DNA of 64,000 nt from Streptomyces malachitofuscus (GTDB lineage Bacteria; Actinomycetota; Actinomycetes; Streptomycetales; Streptomycetaceae): positions 186,001 through 250,000 of the forward strand of contig NZ_BMUF01000007.1 of the NCBI RefSeq assembly GCF_014650055.1, in the 5' to 3' direction. Positions within the stretch are counted from its first letter, which is position 1, and each line of letters opens with the position of its first letter. Under the pieces are notes generated by a model, which searched no databases, was not told the DNA's origin, and saw nothing but the letters and a program-made list of their open reading frames with translations. The translations under genes and the position numbers were made by a program. Of this stretch, positions 8,564-17,100 are shown piece after piece.

Positions 8564-9918
8564 TTGTCCAGGTTGTTGTCGATGGTCTTGGTGGCCGTCT
8601 CCCAGGCCTCCTTGGGCGACTTGCCCTTGGCCACCAGGATCACGCCGTTGTCACCCAGGCCCTGCCCGATGATCTGGTCCTTCGGACCGATGATCTGGAC
8701 GGGGATCTGCTTGGCGGCCTCGGCGAAGATCTGACCGATCGGGGCGTCGCCCGTCATGTCGTTCTTCGCCCCGGTGACCGCCTTGTCCTCGTACGCGGCC
8801 TGCGCGCTCGGGAAGCTGCCCTGCACCTCGAACAGCTTGACCTGCTGCTCCGGCGCGGTCAGCCAGGCCACCAGCTTCTTCGCCTCTTCGACGTTCTTGC
8901 CGCTCTTCGGCACGGTCAGGAACGAACCGCCCCAGTTGCCGGCCTTGGGCGGCACCGCGACGTCCCACTTGCCGGCGGCGTCCGGCTGCGACTTGCCCTT
9001 GATGTAGCCGAGCATCCACGGCGGGCAGGAGATCGCGGCGAACTTGTTGTTGGCGATCGTCTGGTCCCAGGCGGGCTGGAACTGCGTCTGGGCGCCGACC
9101 AGTCCGTCCTCGGCGGCCTTCGCGGCCAGGTCGAAGGCGTTCTTGACGGCGGGGTTGGTCTTGTAGATGACCTCGCCGTCGGCGTCGTAGAAGCGCTCCT
9201 CCTCGCTGCTCAGGATGGCGTTGAGCAGACCGCCGGGGGAGTCCATGAACGTGGTGCCCTTGGGGGCCTTCTTCTTGTACTGCTCGCCGACCTCGACCAG
9301 CTTGGCCCAGTCGCCGGCCCACAGCTTGGCGACCTCTTCACGGTCGGTGGGCAGGCCCGCCTTCTCGAACAGGTCCTTGCGGTAGCAGATGGCCATCGGA
9401 CCGATGTCGGTGCCCAGGCCGATGGTCTGGCCGTCCTTGGTGGTGGCCTGCTGCCACTTCCACTCGAGCCAGTCCGCCTTGTTCACACCCGACGCCTTGG
9501 AGAGGTCCTCCAGCTTGGCGGACTGGGTGGCGACGATCTCGGCGATGTTGCCGACCTCGACGGCCTGGACGTCCTGCAGACCGCTGTTGGTGGTCAGGTG
9601 GTTGAGCAGAGCGGGGTAGTAGTTCTCGTTCCGCTCGACGACGTTCTCTTCGATGTTGATGTCGGGGTTGAGCTTCTCGTACTCGTCGTAGAGTCCGGCT
9701 TCCTTGAAGCCCATGGTGCCGAAGAGACCCAGGGTGATCGTCGTCTTGCCCTCGCCGCCGCCCGACGAGGAATCGGAGTCGTCTCCGCCGTCGTCGGCAC
9801 AGCCGGCCAGCAGCCCGGTGCCCAGCGACACCACGGCCGCGATGGCCAGCGCCTTGCGGGCGATGGGCTTCCCCCCGCCCGAGCGCTGCCGGGAGAGGGG
9901 GAGGGTACGTGCTCGCAT
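8560..9918 (-). CDS. cebE: Cellobiose/cellotriose-binding lipoprotein
   Basis: The 452-residue extracellular solute-binding protein (family 1) has a lipoprotein signal peptide ending GLLAGC with the lipidated C40. An Asp/Ser/Gly-rich tether (DDGGDDSDSSSGGGEGK) follows, then the binding fold. The ATG at 9918 has GGAGG six bases upstream; further upstream in-frame codons would disrupt the signal peptide. It is the first gene of cebEFG, and bglC follows on the same strand. The CebR operator at 10035 lies 116 bases upstream. Substrate specificity is inferred from the operator and the neighbouring bglC and cebR. Confidence 0.92.
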   Translation of the reverse strand: MRARTLPLSRQRSGGGKPIARKALAIAAVVSLGTGLLAGCADDGGDDSDSSSGGGEGKTTITLGLFGTMGFKEAGLYDEYEKLNPDINIEENVVERNENYYPALLNHLTTNSGLQDVQAVEVGNIAEIVATQSAKLEDLSKASGVNKADWLEWKWQQATTKDGQTIGLGTDIGPMAICYRKDLFEKAGLPTDREEVAKLWAGDWAKLVEVGEQYKKKAPKGTTFMDSPGGLLNAILSSEEERFYDADGEVIYKTNPAVKNAFDLAAKAAEDGLVGAQTQFQPAWDQTIANNKFAAISCPPWMLGYIKGKSQPDAAGKWDVAVPPKAGNWGGSFLTVPKSGKNVEEAKKLVAWLTAPEQQVKLFEVQGSFPSAQAAYEDKAVTGAKNDMTGDAPIGQIFAEAAKQIPVQIIGPKDQIIGQGLGDNGVILVAKGKSPKEAWETATKTIDNNLDK

Positions 9919-10261
9919 TGCGTCCTCCTGTTGCCCTGACGTGCCGACCCCCCGGCCAACGGCGTTGTTGGACCGTATTCTGCGCGTTGCGGCTCGGGCG
10001 GGGAACGTGCGGGTTGTGTATGTGTCAGGTACCGTGGGAGCGCTCCCACAAGTGATGTGTTGAAGAGTCCCGGGTCCGGGCGGGGGTGTCAAGGGAACAG
10101 ACGCGGCAAAGTGCGTTCAGTTATCTGCCTGTTAACTTGCCGCCGGGGTCACGCCTTACGGAACCACGGAGTCCGCCCGCTGTCCTCCCGGCGGTGGTCA
10201 ACGCCACTGAAGGGGCTGTTACATTCCAGGCCAGCGTGACACACGAAGGAAGGCGGAGCCG
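9919..10261. other. cebE–cebR divergent intergenic region
   Basis: This 343-base gap holds the cebE leader and promoter, a perfect CebR box at 10035–10048 and the cebR promoter side. A GTTAAC element lies at 10132–10137. No small coding frame with a ribosome-binding site stands out. I found no second CebR box next to the cebR start. Confidence 0.7.
10035..10048. promoter_or_regulatory. CebR operator (perfect palindrome)
   Basis: TGGGAGCGCTCCCA is the exact 14-bp CebR consensus, extended by one pair to GTGGGAGCGCTCCCAC. It should repress cebEFG until cellobiose or cellotriose binds CebR. Confidence 0.95.
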
Positions 10262-11317
10262 ATGGCAAGCCACGGAGCGCGGGGCCGAAGCGGCGGCCGG
10301 CCCACCCTCGAAGAGGTGGCCGCGCGTGCCGGTGTCGGCCGCGGCACCGTCTCCCGTGTGATCAACGGATCGCCCCGGGTGAGCGACGCCACACGCGCCG
10401 CCGTGGAGGCGGCGGTCGCCGAGCTGGGGTACGTCCCCAACACGGCCGCCCGCGCGCTGGCCGCCAACCGCACGGACGCCATCGCCCTGGTCGTTCCCGA
10501 GCCGGAGACCCGGTTCTTCTCCGAGCCGTACTTCTCCGACATGCTCCGGGGTGTCGGCGCGGCGCTCTCCGACACCGAGATGCAGCTGCTGCTGATCTTC
10601 GCGGGCAGTGACCGGGAGCGGCAGCGGCTCGCCCAGTACCTCGCCGCGCACCGTGTGGACGGCGTCCTGCTGGTCTCGGTGCACGCCGACGACCCGCTGC
10701 CCGACATGCTGTCCCAGCTGGAGATCCCGGCGGTGATCAGCGGTCCCCGTTCGGCCGGGGAGACGCTCACCTCGGTGGACTCCGACAACTACGGCGGCGC
10801 CCGTCAGGCCGTCGAGCACCTCATCGGCCGGGGCCGGCGCACCATCGCCCACATCACCGGCCGCCTCGACGTCTACGGTGCCCAGCGGCGTATAGACGGC
10901 TACCGCGACGCCCTGCGGGAGGCCGGCCACGAGGTGGACGACCTGCTGATCGAGCCGGGTGACTTCTCCGAGGGCGGCGGCCGGCGCGCCATGGCGGCCC
11001 TGCTGGAGCGCCGTCCCGACCTGGACGCCGTCTTCGCCGCCTCCGACGTCACCGCGGCGGGTGCCCGTCAGACCCTGCGCGAGGCGGGCCGGCGCATCCC
11101 CGACGACGTGGCGCTGGTCGGCTACGACGACTCCGCCATCGCCCGCCACATGGAACCGCCGCTGACCAGCGTGCGCCAGCCGATCGAGGAGATGGGCCGC
11201 GCGATGATCGACCTCCTTCTCGCCGAGGTCGCCGACCGCCGCCCGTCCGTCTCACGGGGTCTGGACCGGCGCCAGATGGTGCTGGCCACGGAGCTGGTGG
11301 CCCGCGCCTCGTCGTGA
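10262..11317 (+). CDS. cebR: LacI-family repressor of cellulose/cello-oligosaccharide utilisation
   Basis: The 351-residue repressor has an N-terminal LacI helix-turn-helix (about 15–65: TLEEVAARAGVGRGTVSRVING) with the hinge helix ending AARALAANRT. A periplasmic-binding-protein-like effector domain follows, with the ending VGYDDSAIARHMEPPLTSVRQP. It is divergent from cebE and its operator is perfect at 10035 and near-perfect at 6515, supporting the CebR assignment. In Streptomyces CebR represses ceb genes and bglC and responds to cellobiose or cellotriose. A purine-rich GAAGGAAGGCGGAG precedes the ATG at 10262. Confidence 0.93.
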   Translation: MASHGARGRSGGRPTLEEVAARAGVGRGTVSRVINGSPRVSDATRAAVEAAVAELGYVPNTAARALAANRTDAIALVVPEPETRFFSEPYFSDMLRGVGAALSDTEMQLLLIFAGSDRERQRLAQYLAAHRVDGVLLVSVHADDPLPDMLSQLEIPAVISGPRSAGETLTSVDSDNYGGARQAVEHLIGRGRRTIAHITGRLDVYGAQRRIDGYRDALREAGHEVDDLLIEPGDFSEGGGRRAMAALLERRPDLDAVFAASDVTAAGARQTLREAGRRIPDDVALVGYDDSAIARHMEPPLTSVRQPIEEMGRAMIDLLLAEVADRRPSVSRGLDRRQMVLATELVARASS

Positions 11318-11380
11318 CACCGCGCGGGACCGGCCCGGTGCCGCGCGCCGGCCGCGGCTTCGCGGCTTTCGGAAATGAGT

Positions 11381-11415
11381 TCAGCCGGTGACCTCCGTGC
11401 GAGGTCACCGGCTGA
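11381..11415 (+). terminator. Terminator after cebR
   Basis: A perfect 15-bp stem (11381–11395 TCAGCCGGTGACCTC with 11401–11415) and a 5-base loop lie 64 bases beyond the cebR stop. It ends 9 bases before the tRNA-His 3' end and could serve both strands. Confidence 0.8.
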
Positions 11416-11423
11416 CTGGTGAG

Positions 11424-11497
11424 GGTGAGTGACGGGACTTGAACCCGCGACTTCCTGGACCACAACCAGGTGCTCTACCAGCTGAGCTACACCCACC
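11424..11497 (-). tRNA. tRNA-His (anticodon GUG)
   Basis: On the minus strand the sequence folds as a tRNA: acceptor GTGGGTG paired with CACTCAC, D arm GCTCAGCTGGTAGAGC, anticodon arm CCTGGTTGTGGTCCAGG with anticodon GTG, and T arm CGGGTTCAAGTCCCG. The extra 5' G (11497) opposite discriminator C73 (11424) is the histidine-specific G-1:C73 identity pair. CCA is not encoded. Confidence 0.97.
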
Positions 11498-11615
11498 ATG
11501 GCCTTGTCGGTTGAGGTCAGTGACTTCCCCGACCGGCCGAGAAAAAGTGTACATGCTCCGAAGGGGTGCTCGCGCACGCCTTTTCCCGGGGGCCTGCCCG
11601 GCCCCCTCGGCGCCC

Positions 11616-12218
11616 CTACTGAGCAGGCAGGACGTGCTTGGCGGCGATCTTCTTCGCGGTCTCCGAGTCGGGCCCCGGCTGCGGTACGAACACGGCCTCG
11701 CGGTAGTAGCGCAGTTCCGCGATGGACTCGCGGATGTCGGCGAGGGCGCGGTGGTTGCCGTTCTTCTCCGGGCTGTTGAAGTACGCCCTCGGGTACCAGC
11801 GGCGGGCCAGTTCCTTGACGCTGGACACGTCCACGATGCGGTAGTGCAGGTAGTCCTCCAGGGTCGGCATGTCCCGCAGCAGGAAGCCGCGGTCGGTGCC
11901 GACGGAGTTGCCGCACAGGGGGGCCTTGCCCGGCTCCTTGACGTGCTCCCGCACATAGTCGAGGACCCGCTGCTCGGCGTCCTCGAGCGTCGTGCCGCCC
12001 TCCAGCTCGGCGAGCAGCCCGGACGCGGTGTGCATCTCGCGCACCACCTCCGGCATCGTCTCCAGGGCCCGCTCCGGCGGGCGGATGACGATGTCCACGC
12101 CCTCGCCGAGCACGTTCAGCTCGGAGTCGGTGACGAGGGCGGCCACTTCGATGAGCGCGTCGTCCGACAGCGAGAGGCCGGTCATCTCGCAGTCGATCCA
12201 CACCATGCGATCGTTCAT
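11616..12218 (-). CDS. orn: Oligoribonuclease (3'-5' exoribonuclease for 2–5-mers)
   Basis: The 200-residue DEDDh exonuclease has ExoI WIDCEMTGL (D9, E11), ExoII around LCGNSVGTDRGFL, and ExoIII NHRALADIRESIAEL with the catalytic His and Asp. It degrades nano-RNAs and linear pGpG, linking RNA turnover to cyclic-di-GMP clearance. It lies downstream of adpA on the same strand, the classical Streptomyces order, but a terminator-like hairpin separates them. The last residues KHVLPAQ match the usual end for actinobacterial Orn. Confidence 0.96.
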   Translation of the reverse strand: MNDRMVWIDCEMTGLSLSDDALIEVAALVTDSELNVLGEGVDIVIRPPERALETMPEVVREMHTASGLLAELEGGTTLEDAEQRVLDYVREHVKEPGKAPLCGNSVGTDRGFLLRDMPTLEDYLHYRIVDVSSVKELARRWYPRAYFNSPEKNGNHRALADIRESIAELRYYREAVFVPQPGPDSETAKKIAAKHVLPAQ

Positions 12219-12306
12219 ATGTCTAACCTTACGGCTCGGTAGGCCGTGCGGACCCCGCTGGTCGTACCGACGGTGTCGCTGTGAACATCACAGGGCCCGG
12301 GCATGC

Positions 12307-12340
12307 CGACGGGCCGGGAGCCGCGGCCCCCGGCCCGTCG
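12307..12340 (-). terminator. Terminator between adpA and orn
   Basis: A 12-bp perfect stem (12307–12318 CGACGGGCCGGG with 12329–12340) and a 10-base loop lie 16 bases beyond the adpA stop. Confidence 0.7.
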
Positions 12341-12355
12341 AGTGCCGGTGTCACC

Positions 12356-13588
12356 TCAGTGCGCGCTGCGCTGCCCCGGTACGCCCGGTGCCGAGGCCGT
12401 CAGGGACGGGCCCAGCGCGCCGGCCGCCGCCGTGCGGCGGGACTGGTGCGGCAGCGGGGTGTCCGGGTGCAGCGCGGGCGGCATCGGGTGCCCCGGATGG
12501 CCGGGCGGGCCGGACGGGACGGTCCCCTGGGTGGCCGGGGCCGCGTCGCCGTCCTGGTTCCGGTCGGCCTGCGGGCGCCGCGCGCGGTACGCGGCCCGGT
12601 AGGCGGCCGGGGACGAGCCCAGCTGGCGCCGGAAGTGGCCGCGCAGGGCGACCGGCGAGCGGAAGCCGCAGCGGCCGGCGACCTCGTCCACCGAGTAGTC
12701 CGACGTCTCCAGCAGGCGCTGCGCCTGGAGCACCCGCTGCGTGATCAGCCACTGCAGCGGCGCACTGCCGGTCAGCGAGCGGAACCGGCGGTCGAACGTA
12801 CGACGGCTCATGTACGCGCGTGCCGCCAGCGTCTCCACGTCGAACTGTTCGTGGAGATGCTCCAGCGCCCAGGCGACGACCTCCGCGAGCGGGTCGGCGC
12901 CGATCTCCTCCGGTAAAGACCTGTCGAGGTAGCGCTCCTGACCGCCGCTGCGGCGCGGCGGGACCACCAGGCGCCGGGCGAGCGCGCCGGCCGCCTCGTT
13001 GCCGTGGTCCGTGCGCACGATGTGCAGGCACAGGTCGATCCCGGCCGCGGTGCCGGCCGAGGTCAGCACGTCGCCGTCGTCCACGAAGAGTTCCCGCGGG
13101 TCGACGTGCACCGACGGATAGCGTTTGGCCAGCGTCGGCGCGTACATCCAGTGTGTGGTCGCGGGCCGGCCGTCCAGCAGTCCCGCCGCCGCGAGGACGA
13201 AGGCGCCGGTGCACAGCCCGACGATGCGGGCGCCCTCCTCATGGGCCCGGCGCAGTGCGTCGAGCGCCTCCTCCGGTGGCGGGGAGGTGATCGAACGCCA
13301 GGCCGGCACGACGACGGTGCCCGCCCGGGATATGGCCTCCAGGCCATGTGGTGCGGTGAGTTCCAGGCCCCCTGTGGTCCGCAGCGGGCCGTCCTCGCCT
13401 CCGCACACCAGCAGGCGGTAGCGCGGTACGCCGGCGTCCTGGCGGTCAACCCCGAACACCGACAGCGGTATGGAACTCTCGAAGATGGGGCCGCCGCTGA
13501 ACAGCAGCACCGCGACGATCTCCTTGCGGCGTCGCCCGGAGAGTTTCCGGGCCGCGGTTTCCGGCGCGGCAGTGGAGTCGTGGCTCAT
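12356..13588 (-). CDS. adpA: AdpA, central transcriptional regulator of development and secondary metabolism
   Basis: The 410-residue AraC-type regulator has an N-terminal DJ-1/PfpI-like (GATase1) dimerisation domain (about 25–200, with GLCTGAFVLAAAGLL). Two AraC helix-turn-helix motifs span about 245–345 (ETLAARAYMSRRTFDRRF and VDEVAGRCGFRSPVALRGHF). A Pro/Gln-rich tail follows. Residue 225, in the interdomain linker, is encoded by TTA (12914–12916), giving bldA dependence as in other streptomycetes. AdpA is the master regulator of aerial growth and antibiotic production in the A-factor cascade. A leader of about 380 bases precedes it. Overall architecture, the downstream orn and the TTA codon make this identification firm. 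Confidence 0.97.
   Translation of the reverse strand: MSHDSTAAPETAARKLSGRRRKEIVAVLLFSGGPIFESSIPLSVFGVDRQDAGVPRYRLLVCGGEDGPLRTTGGLELTAPHGLEAISRAGTVVVPAWRSITSPPPEEALDALRRAHEEGARIVGLCTGAFVLAAAGLLDGRPATTHWMYAPTLAKRYPSVHVDPRELFVDDGDVLTSAGTAAGIDLCLHIVRTDHGNEAAGALARRLVVPPRRSGGQERYLDRSLPEEIGADPLAEVVAWALEHLHEQFDVETLAARAYMSRRTFDRRFRSLTGSAPLQWLITQRVLQAQRLLETSDYSVDEVAGRCGFRSPVALRGHFRRQLGSSPAAYRAAYRARRPQADRNQDGDAAPATQGTVPSGPPGHPGHPMPPALHPDTPLPHQSRRTAAAGALGPSLTASAPGVPGQRSAH
12914..12916 (-). promoter_or_regulatory. TTA leucine codon in adpA (bldA target)
   Basis: On the coding strand the context reads AGG TCT TTA CCG GAG (Arg-Ser-Leu-Pro-Glu). TTA needs the bldA tRNA, so adpA translation depends on bldA. 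I found no other in-frame TTA codon in the genes of this window. Confidence 0.95.
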
Positions 13589-13965
13589 ACTGCTAAGCCC
13601 CCCTCGGTGGTCGCGGCTCCTCGGTTGTGTCGCTCCTGCACGTTTCCCCTCGGTCCTGCACGAGTCCCCCGCCGTACGACGTCAAGATCGAATCTACTGT
13701 GTCCCGTTGCGCCCGGGTGGCCAGTTCGTCACCCGGCACATTGTCGACTTGGCAACTTGGCGTGAAGCATTCGATCACGAAGGGTTGCACTCGTGGGGCG
13801 TGCAGGGAAGTGCGCCTTGTCGCAGTGGCCAATCCCCGTAGGGTGCGCAGGGCCCGCTGGACCCTTTCCGTGCAGGTCGAACGGGGATTGGGGGGTGGTC
13901 ACGGCAGGGGATGCACACCGGCCGGAAGTTGGCTGAAAAGATACGGGCGGGGGCGCGGAAACCGG
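13589..13965 (-). promoter_or_regulatory. adpA promoter and long leader with AdpA-type sites
   Basis: This 377-base region upstream of adpA has no convincing gene. TGGCCAGTTC at 13718–13727 matches the published AdpA consensus TGGCSNGWWY in full, and TGGCGTGAAG at 13758–13767 matches nine of ten positions. The region is relatively AT-rich around 13680–13790, as expected for a regulated promoter. AdpA autoregulation is known in other species. Confidence 0.55.
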
Positions 13966-14229
13966 TCAACCGACCGGTGTGTCCCCGCCATCGTGCGGCG
14001 GCCGTGCGGCGAGCCGCTGGGAACGGCGCATCAGCAGCCGGCAGACGCCGGTGACGGCCGCCAGGCCGAACGCGGCACCGGCGGCCCCCGCCAGTGAGGA
14101 GCCGCACCACACCAGGACCACTGGGACGAGCAGACAGCTGAACGCTGCCCAGCGGACCACGTCGGTCACCGGGTCGCGGGAGGGCGGTGCCGTACGGTCC
14201 CGCTCGGGGGTGGGACCCGGTCCGGACAT
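13966..14229 (-). CDS. Small integral membrane protein, unknown function
   Basis: The 87-residue protein has two hydrophobic helices (about 27–45 VRWAAFSCLLVPVVLVWCG and 47–65 SLAGAAGAAFGLAAVTGVC), a Pro/Arg-rich N-terminus and a basic C-terminus. The ATG at 14229 is preceded by GGGAGC at good spacing, supporting a real gene. It lies upstream of the adpA leader on the same strand. No family recognised. Confidence 0.6.
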   Translation of the reverse strand: MSGPGPTPERDRTAPPSRDPVTDVVRWAAFSCLLVPVVLVWCGSSLAGAAGAAFGLAAVTGVCRLLMRRSQRLAARPPHDGGDTPVG

Positions 14230-14554
14230 GAGGTGCTCCCTGTGGCGTGGCTCACGGAGTTCAACGCACGGCCGGCTCCTCGGTCACTGCTGGCCCGGGG
14301 CGGACGACCCGGAAGGCCCCACTCCCGCCGTCCGGTGAATCCCGCGCAAACCACCTGTACAGGGCAGCAACCGTTGCGTGACGGGCGGCCCCTCGTGCAT
14401 GCTCCGGGGAACCCGCCTGCCGGTACGCGCCGGGTCTGGGCTCAGGAGGCGTGCCGCCGTACCCTTGGGGGTATGGGGTTGGGAAGACCATTCCCGGACA
14501 CAGCTCCGCCGCACACTGTCGTCCCCATAGAAGGATCACCACCCCGAGACAGCC
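14230..14554. other. Intergenic region between membrane protein and universal stress gene
   Basis: These 325 bases separate two divergent genes. The only clear element is the CsoR-like operator at 14460–14473. AGAAGGAT at 14528–14535 is too far from the ATG at 14555 to be a normal ribosome-binding site for it. Nothing else stands out. Confidence 0.5.
14460..14473 (+). promoter_or_regulatory. Candidate CsoR-family (copper/sulfur) operator
   Basis: TACCCTTGGGGGTA, extended to GTACCCTTGGGGGTATGG, is a pseudo-palindrome TACCC-n4-GGGTA. It closely resembles operators of CsoR-family repressors. It lies 81 bases upstream of the universal stress protein start. No csoR or copper gene is in the window, so the call rests on the motif alone. 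Confidence 0.45.
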
Positions 14555-15082
14555 ATGGCCGGTCATGAATTCTTCGAACCCGCGGACCGCAAGCGGCCGG
14601 TCGCCGATCCCACGGCGGCCGAACCCCTGGCGGCGGAGGAATCACGTCATCCCTGCGACCCCGCGTTCCGGCACGGCGTGGTGGTCGGCTTCGACGGCTC
14701 CACCTCCAGCGAGCGGGCCCTCGCCTACGCCATCGGCATGGCGCGGCGCTTCGGCTCGGGCCTGATCATCGTCCACGTCGCCAACCGGCTGCCCACCACG
14801 GTGTGGGCGGGCTGCGAGCCCCCTGTCTTCGTCGACGTCCCGGACCACCGCACGGAGGTGCTCGGACTCGAGCTCGCCTGTGCGGACTATCTGGCCGAGG
14901 TGCCGTGGATCCTGGTCGAGCGTGGCGGGGACATCTGCCACGAACTCGAAGAGGTGGGGCGGGAGTACGAAGCCGACGCGATTGTCGTGGGTTCCACCCA
15001 CGGGCTCGTGGGGCGGCTTTTCGGGTCGGTCGCGGGGAGGCTGGCGAAGCGGGCGCAGCGGCCGGTGGTCGTCATTCCGTGA
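14555..15082 (+). CDS. Universal stress protein (UspA family)
   Basis: The 175-residue protein has a single Usp domain (about 40–175). HGVVVGFDGSTSSERAL is strand 1 with the conserved Asp. The C-terminal ADAIVVGSTHGLVGRLFGSV resembles the nucleotide-binding loop but is two or three residues shorter than the classical GxxGx9GS spacing. It ends AKRAQRPVVVIP. About 37 N-terminal residues before the domain are charged and unusual; the ATG at 14555 lacks a strong ribosome-binding site, so a later start cannot be excluded. A CsoR-like operator lies in the promoter region. Confidence 0.85.
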   Translation: MAGHEFFEPADRKRPVADPTAAEPLAAEESRHPCDPAFRHGVVVGFDGSTSSERALAYAIGMARRFGSGLIIVHVANRLPTTVWAGCEPPVFVDVPDHRTEVLGLELACADYLAEVPWILVERGGDICHELEEVGREYEADAIVVGSTHGLVGRLFGSVAGRLAKRAQRPVVVIP

Positions 15083-15086
15083 GTTG

Positions 15087-15133
15087 GGGACGGGCCCCCG
15101 CGTGTTGACTGGCAACACGCGGGGGCCCGTCCC
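15087..15133. terminator. Strong bidirectional terminator
   Basis: A perfect 21-bp inverted repeat (arms 15087–15107 and 15113–15133, starting GGGACGGGCCCCCGCG) has a 5-base loop. It starts 4 bases after the universal stress gene stop and faces the convergent glmS gene. Confidence 0.9.
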
Positions 15134-15270
15134 GTTCGTCGGCCTGCGCGGGTGAGTGGGGGCTGGTCGCGCCCACGCGGCGGAGCCGCATATCGATACA
15201 GCCCCGCGCCCCTGGGGGTGTTCGTGCGGGCCGGGATCCGAGGGTGATCCGGGCTCGCCCCTGAGCTGTC

Positions 15271-17088
15271 CTACTCCACCGTTACCGACTTGGCGAGGTT
15301 GCGGGGCTTGTCGATGTCCCGGCCGAGGGCCAGGGCCGTGTGATAGGCGAGGAGTTGGAGGGGGATGCCCATCAGGATCGGGTCCAGCTCGTCCTCGTTC
15401 TTGGGGACGACGACCGTGTGGTCGGCCTTCTCCTGCTCCTGGTGGGCGACCGCGACGATCCGGCCGCTGCGGGCCTTGATCTCCTCCATGGCCGCGCGGT
15501 TCTTCTCCAGCAGGTCGTCGTCCGGGACGATCGCGACCGTGGGGAGAGCCGGCTCGATCAGGGCCAGCGGACCGTGCTTGAGCTCGGAGGCCGGGTAGGC
15601 CTCGGCGTGGATGTACGAGACCTCCTTGAGCTTCAGGGAGGCCTCGCGGGCCACCGGGTAGCCCCGGACGCGGCCGATGAAGAGCATCGAGCGGGCCTCG
15701 GCGTACTCCAGGGCCAGCTTCTTGATCTCCTCCTCCTGCTCCATGATCTCGGCGATCTGGGCGGGGAGGCGGCGCAGGCCCTCGATGATCCGCTTGCCGT
15801 CGCGCACCGACAGGTCGCGGGTGCGGCCCAGGTGCAGGGCGAGCAGGGCGAAGGCGACCGTGGTGTTGGTGAAGCACTTGGTGGACACCACGCACACCTC
15901 GGGGCCGGCGTGCACGTAGACGCCGCCGTCCGCCTCGCGGGCGATCGCGGAGCCGACGACGTTGACCACGCCCAGCACCCGCGCGCCCTTGCGCTTCAAC
16001 TCCTGCACGGCGGCCAGCACGTCGTACGTCTCACCGGACTGGGAGACCGCGATGTACAGGGTGTCGGGGTCCACGACCGCGTTGCGGTAGCGGAACTCGG
16101 AGGCCGGCTCGGCGTCGGCGGGGATGCGGGCCAGCTCCTCGATCATCTGCGCGCCGATCATGCCGGCGTGGTACGAGGTGCCGCAGCCGAGGATTTTCAC
16201 CCGGCGGATCCGGCGCGCCTCACGGGCGTCCAGGTTGAGCCCGCCGAGGTGCACGGTGGAGAAGCGGTCGTCGATCCGGCCGCGCAGCACGCGGTCCACG
16301 GCCTCGGCCTGCTCGTGGATCTCCTTGTGCATGTACGTGTCGTGGCCGCCCATGTCGTAGGAGGCGGCCTCCCACTCCACGGTGGTGGGCTCGGCGGTGG
16401 TGCGCGTGCCCTCGGTGGTGTAGGTGCGGAAGTCGTCGGCCTTCAGCGTCGCCATCTCGCCGTCGTCCAGCGTCACGATCTGCCGGGTGTGGGCGACCAG
16501 CGCGGCGATGTCGGAGGCGACGAACATCTCCTTCTCGCCGATGCCGAGGACGACCGGGGAGCCGTTGCGGGCCACGACGATGCGGTCCGGGAAGTCGGCG
16601 TGCAGCACGGCGATGCCGTAGGTGCCCTCGATGAGGCGCACGGTCTCGCGGACCTTGTCCTCCAGCTTCTCGGCCGTCGAGCGGGCGATCAGGTGGACGA
16701 GGACCTCGGTGTCCGTCTCGGAGAGGAACTCGACGCCGTCGGCCTCCAGCTTGCGGCGCAGGTCGGCGGCGTTGTCGATGATGCCGTTGTGGACGACGGC
16801 GACCTTGCCCTCGGCGTCCAGGTGCGGGTGGGCGTTCACGTCGGAGGGGGCGCCGTGGGTGGCCCAGCGGGTGTGGGCTATGCCGGTGGTGCCCTTGAAA
16901 CGCGCCGGGACCTTCGCCTCCAGGTCGCGCACCCGGCCCTTGGCCTTGACCATCTTCAGGCCGGCCGTCTTCGGGGACGTGACGACGATGCCCGCCGAGT
17001 CGTAGCCGCGGTACTCCAGGCGCTGGAGGCCCTCGAGCAACAGGGGAGCGACCTCACGCCTGCCGATGTATCCGACGATTCCGCACAT
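15271..17088 (-). CDS. glmS: Glutamine–fructose-6-phosphate aminotransferase (isomerizing)
   Basis: The 605-residue enzyme makes glucosamine-6-phosphate from fructose-6-phosphate and glutamine, the entry to UDP-GlcNAc for peptidoglycan. The N-terminal glutaminase domain begins with the catalytic Cys2 (MCGIVGYIG) and has the HTRWATHG loop. Two SIS sugar-isomerase domains follow (CGTSYHAG, SQSGETYD, then the second around SMLFIGRV). The C-terminus is the conserved KPRNLAKSVTVE. A small gene of unknown function lies 12 bases upstream on the same strand. Streptomyces often carry more than one glmS; this copy is full length. Confidence 0.97.
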   Translation of the reverse strand: MCGIVGYIGRREVAPLLLEGLQRLEYRGYDSAGIVVTSPKTAGLKMVKAKGRVRDLEAKVPARFKGTTGIAHTRWATHGAPSDVNAHPHLDAEGKVAVVHNGIIDNAADLRRKLEADGVEFLSETDTEVLVHLIARSTAEKLEDKVRETVRLIEGTYGIAVLHADFPDRIVVARNGSPVVLGIGEKEMFVASDIAALVAHTRQIVTLDDGEMATLKADDFRTYTTEGTRTTAEPTTVEWEAASYDMGGHDTYMHKEIHEQAEAVDRVLRGRIDDRFSTVHLGGLNLDAREARRIRRVKILGCGTSYHAGMIGAQMIEELARIPADAEPASEFRYRNAVVDPDTLYIAVSQSGETYDVLAAVQELKRKGARVLGVVNVVGSAIAREADGGVYVHAGPEVCVVSTKCFTNTTVAFALLALHLGRTRDLSVRDGKRIIEGLRRLPAQIAEIMEQEEEIKKLALEYAEARSMLFIGRVRGYPVAREASLKLKEVSYIHAEAYPASELKHGPLALIEPALPTVAIVPDDDLLEKNRAAMEEIKARSGRIVAVAHQEQEKADHTVVVPKNEDELDPILMGIPLQLLAYHTALALGRDIDKPRNLAKSVTVE

Positions 17089-17100
17089 ATACGTAGGTTC

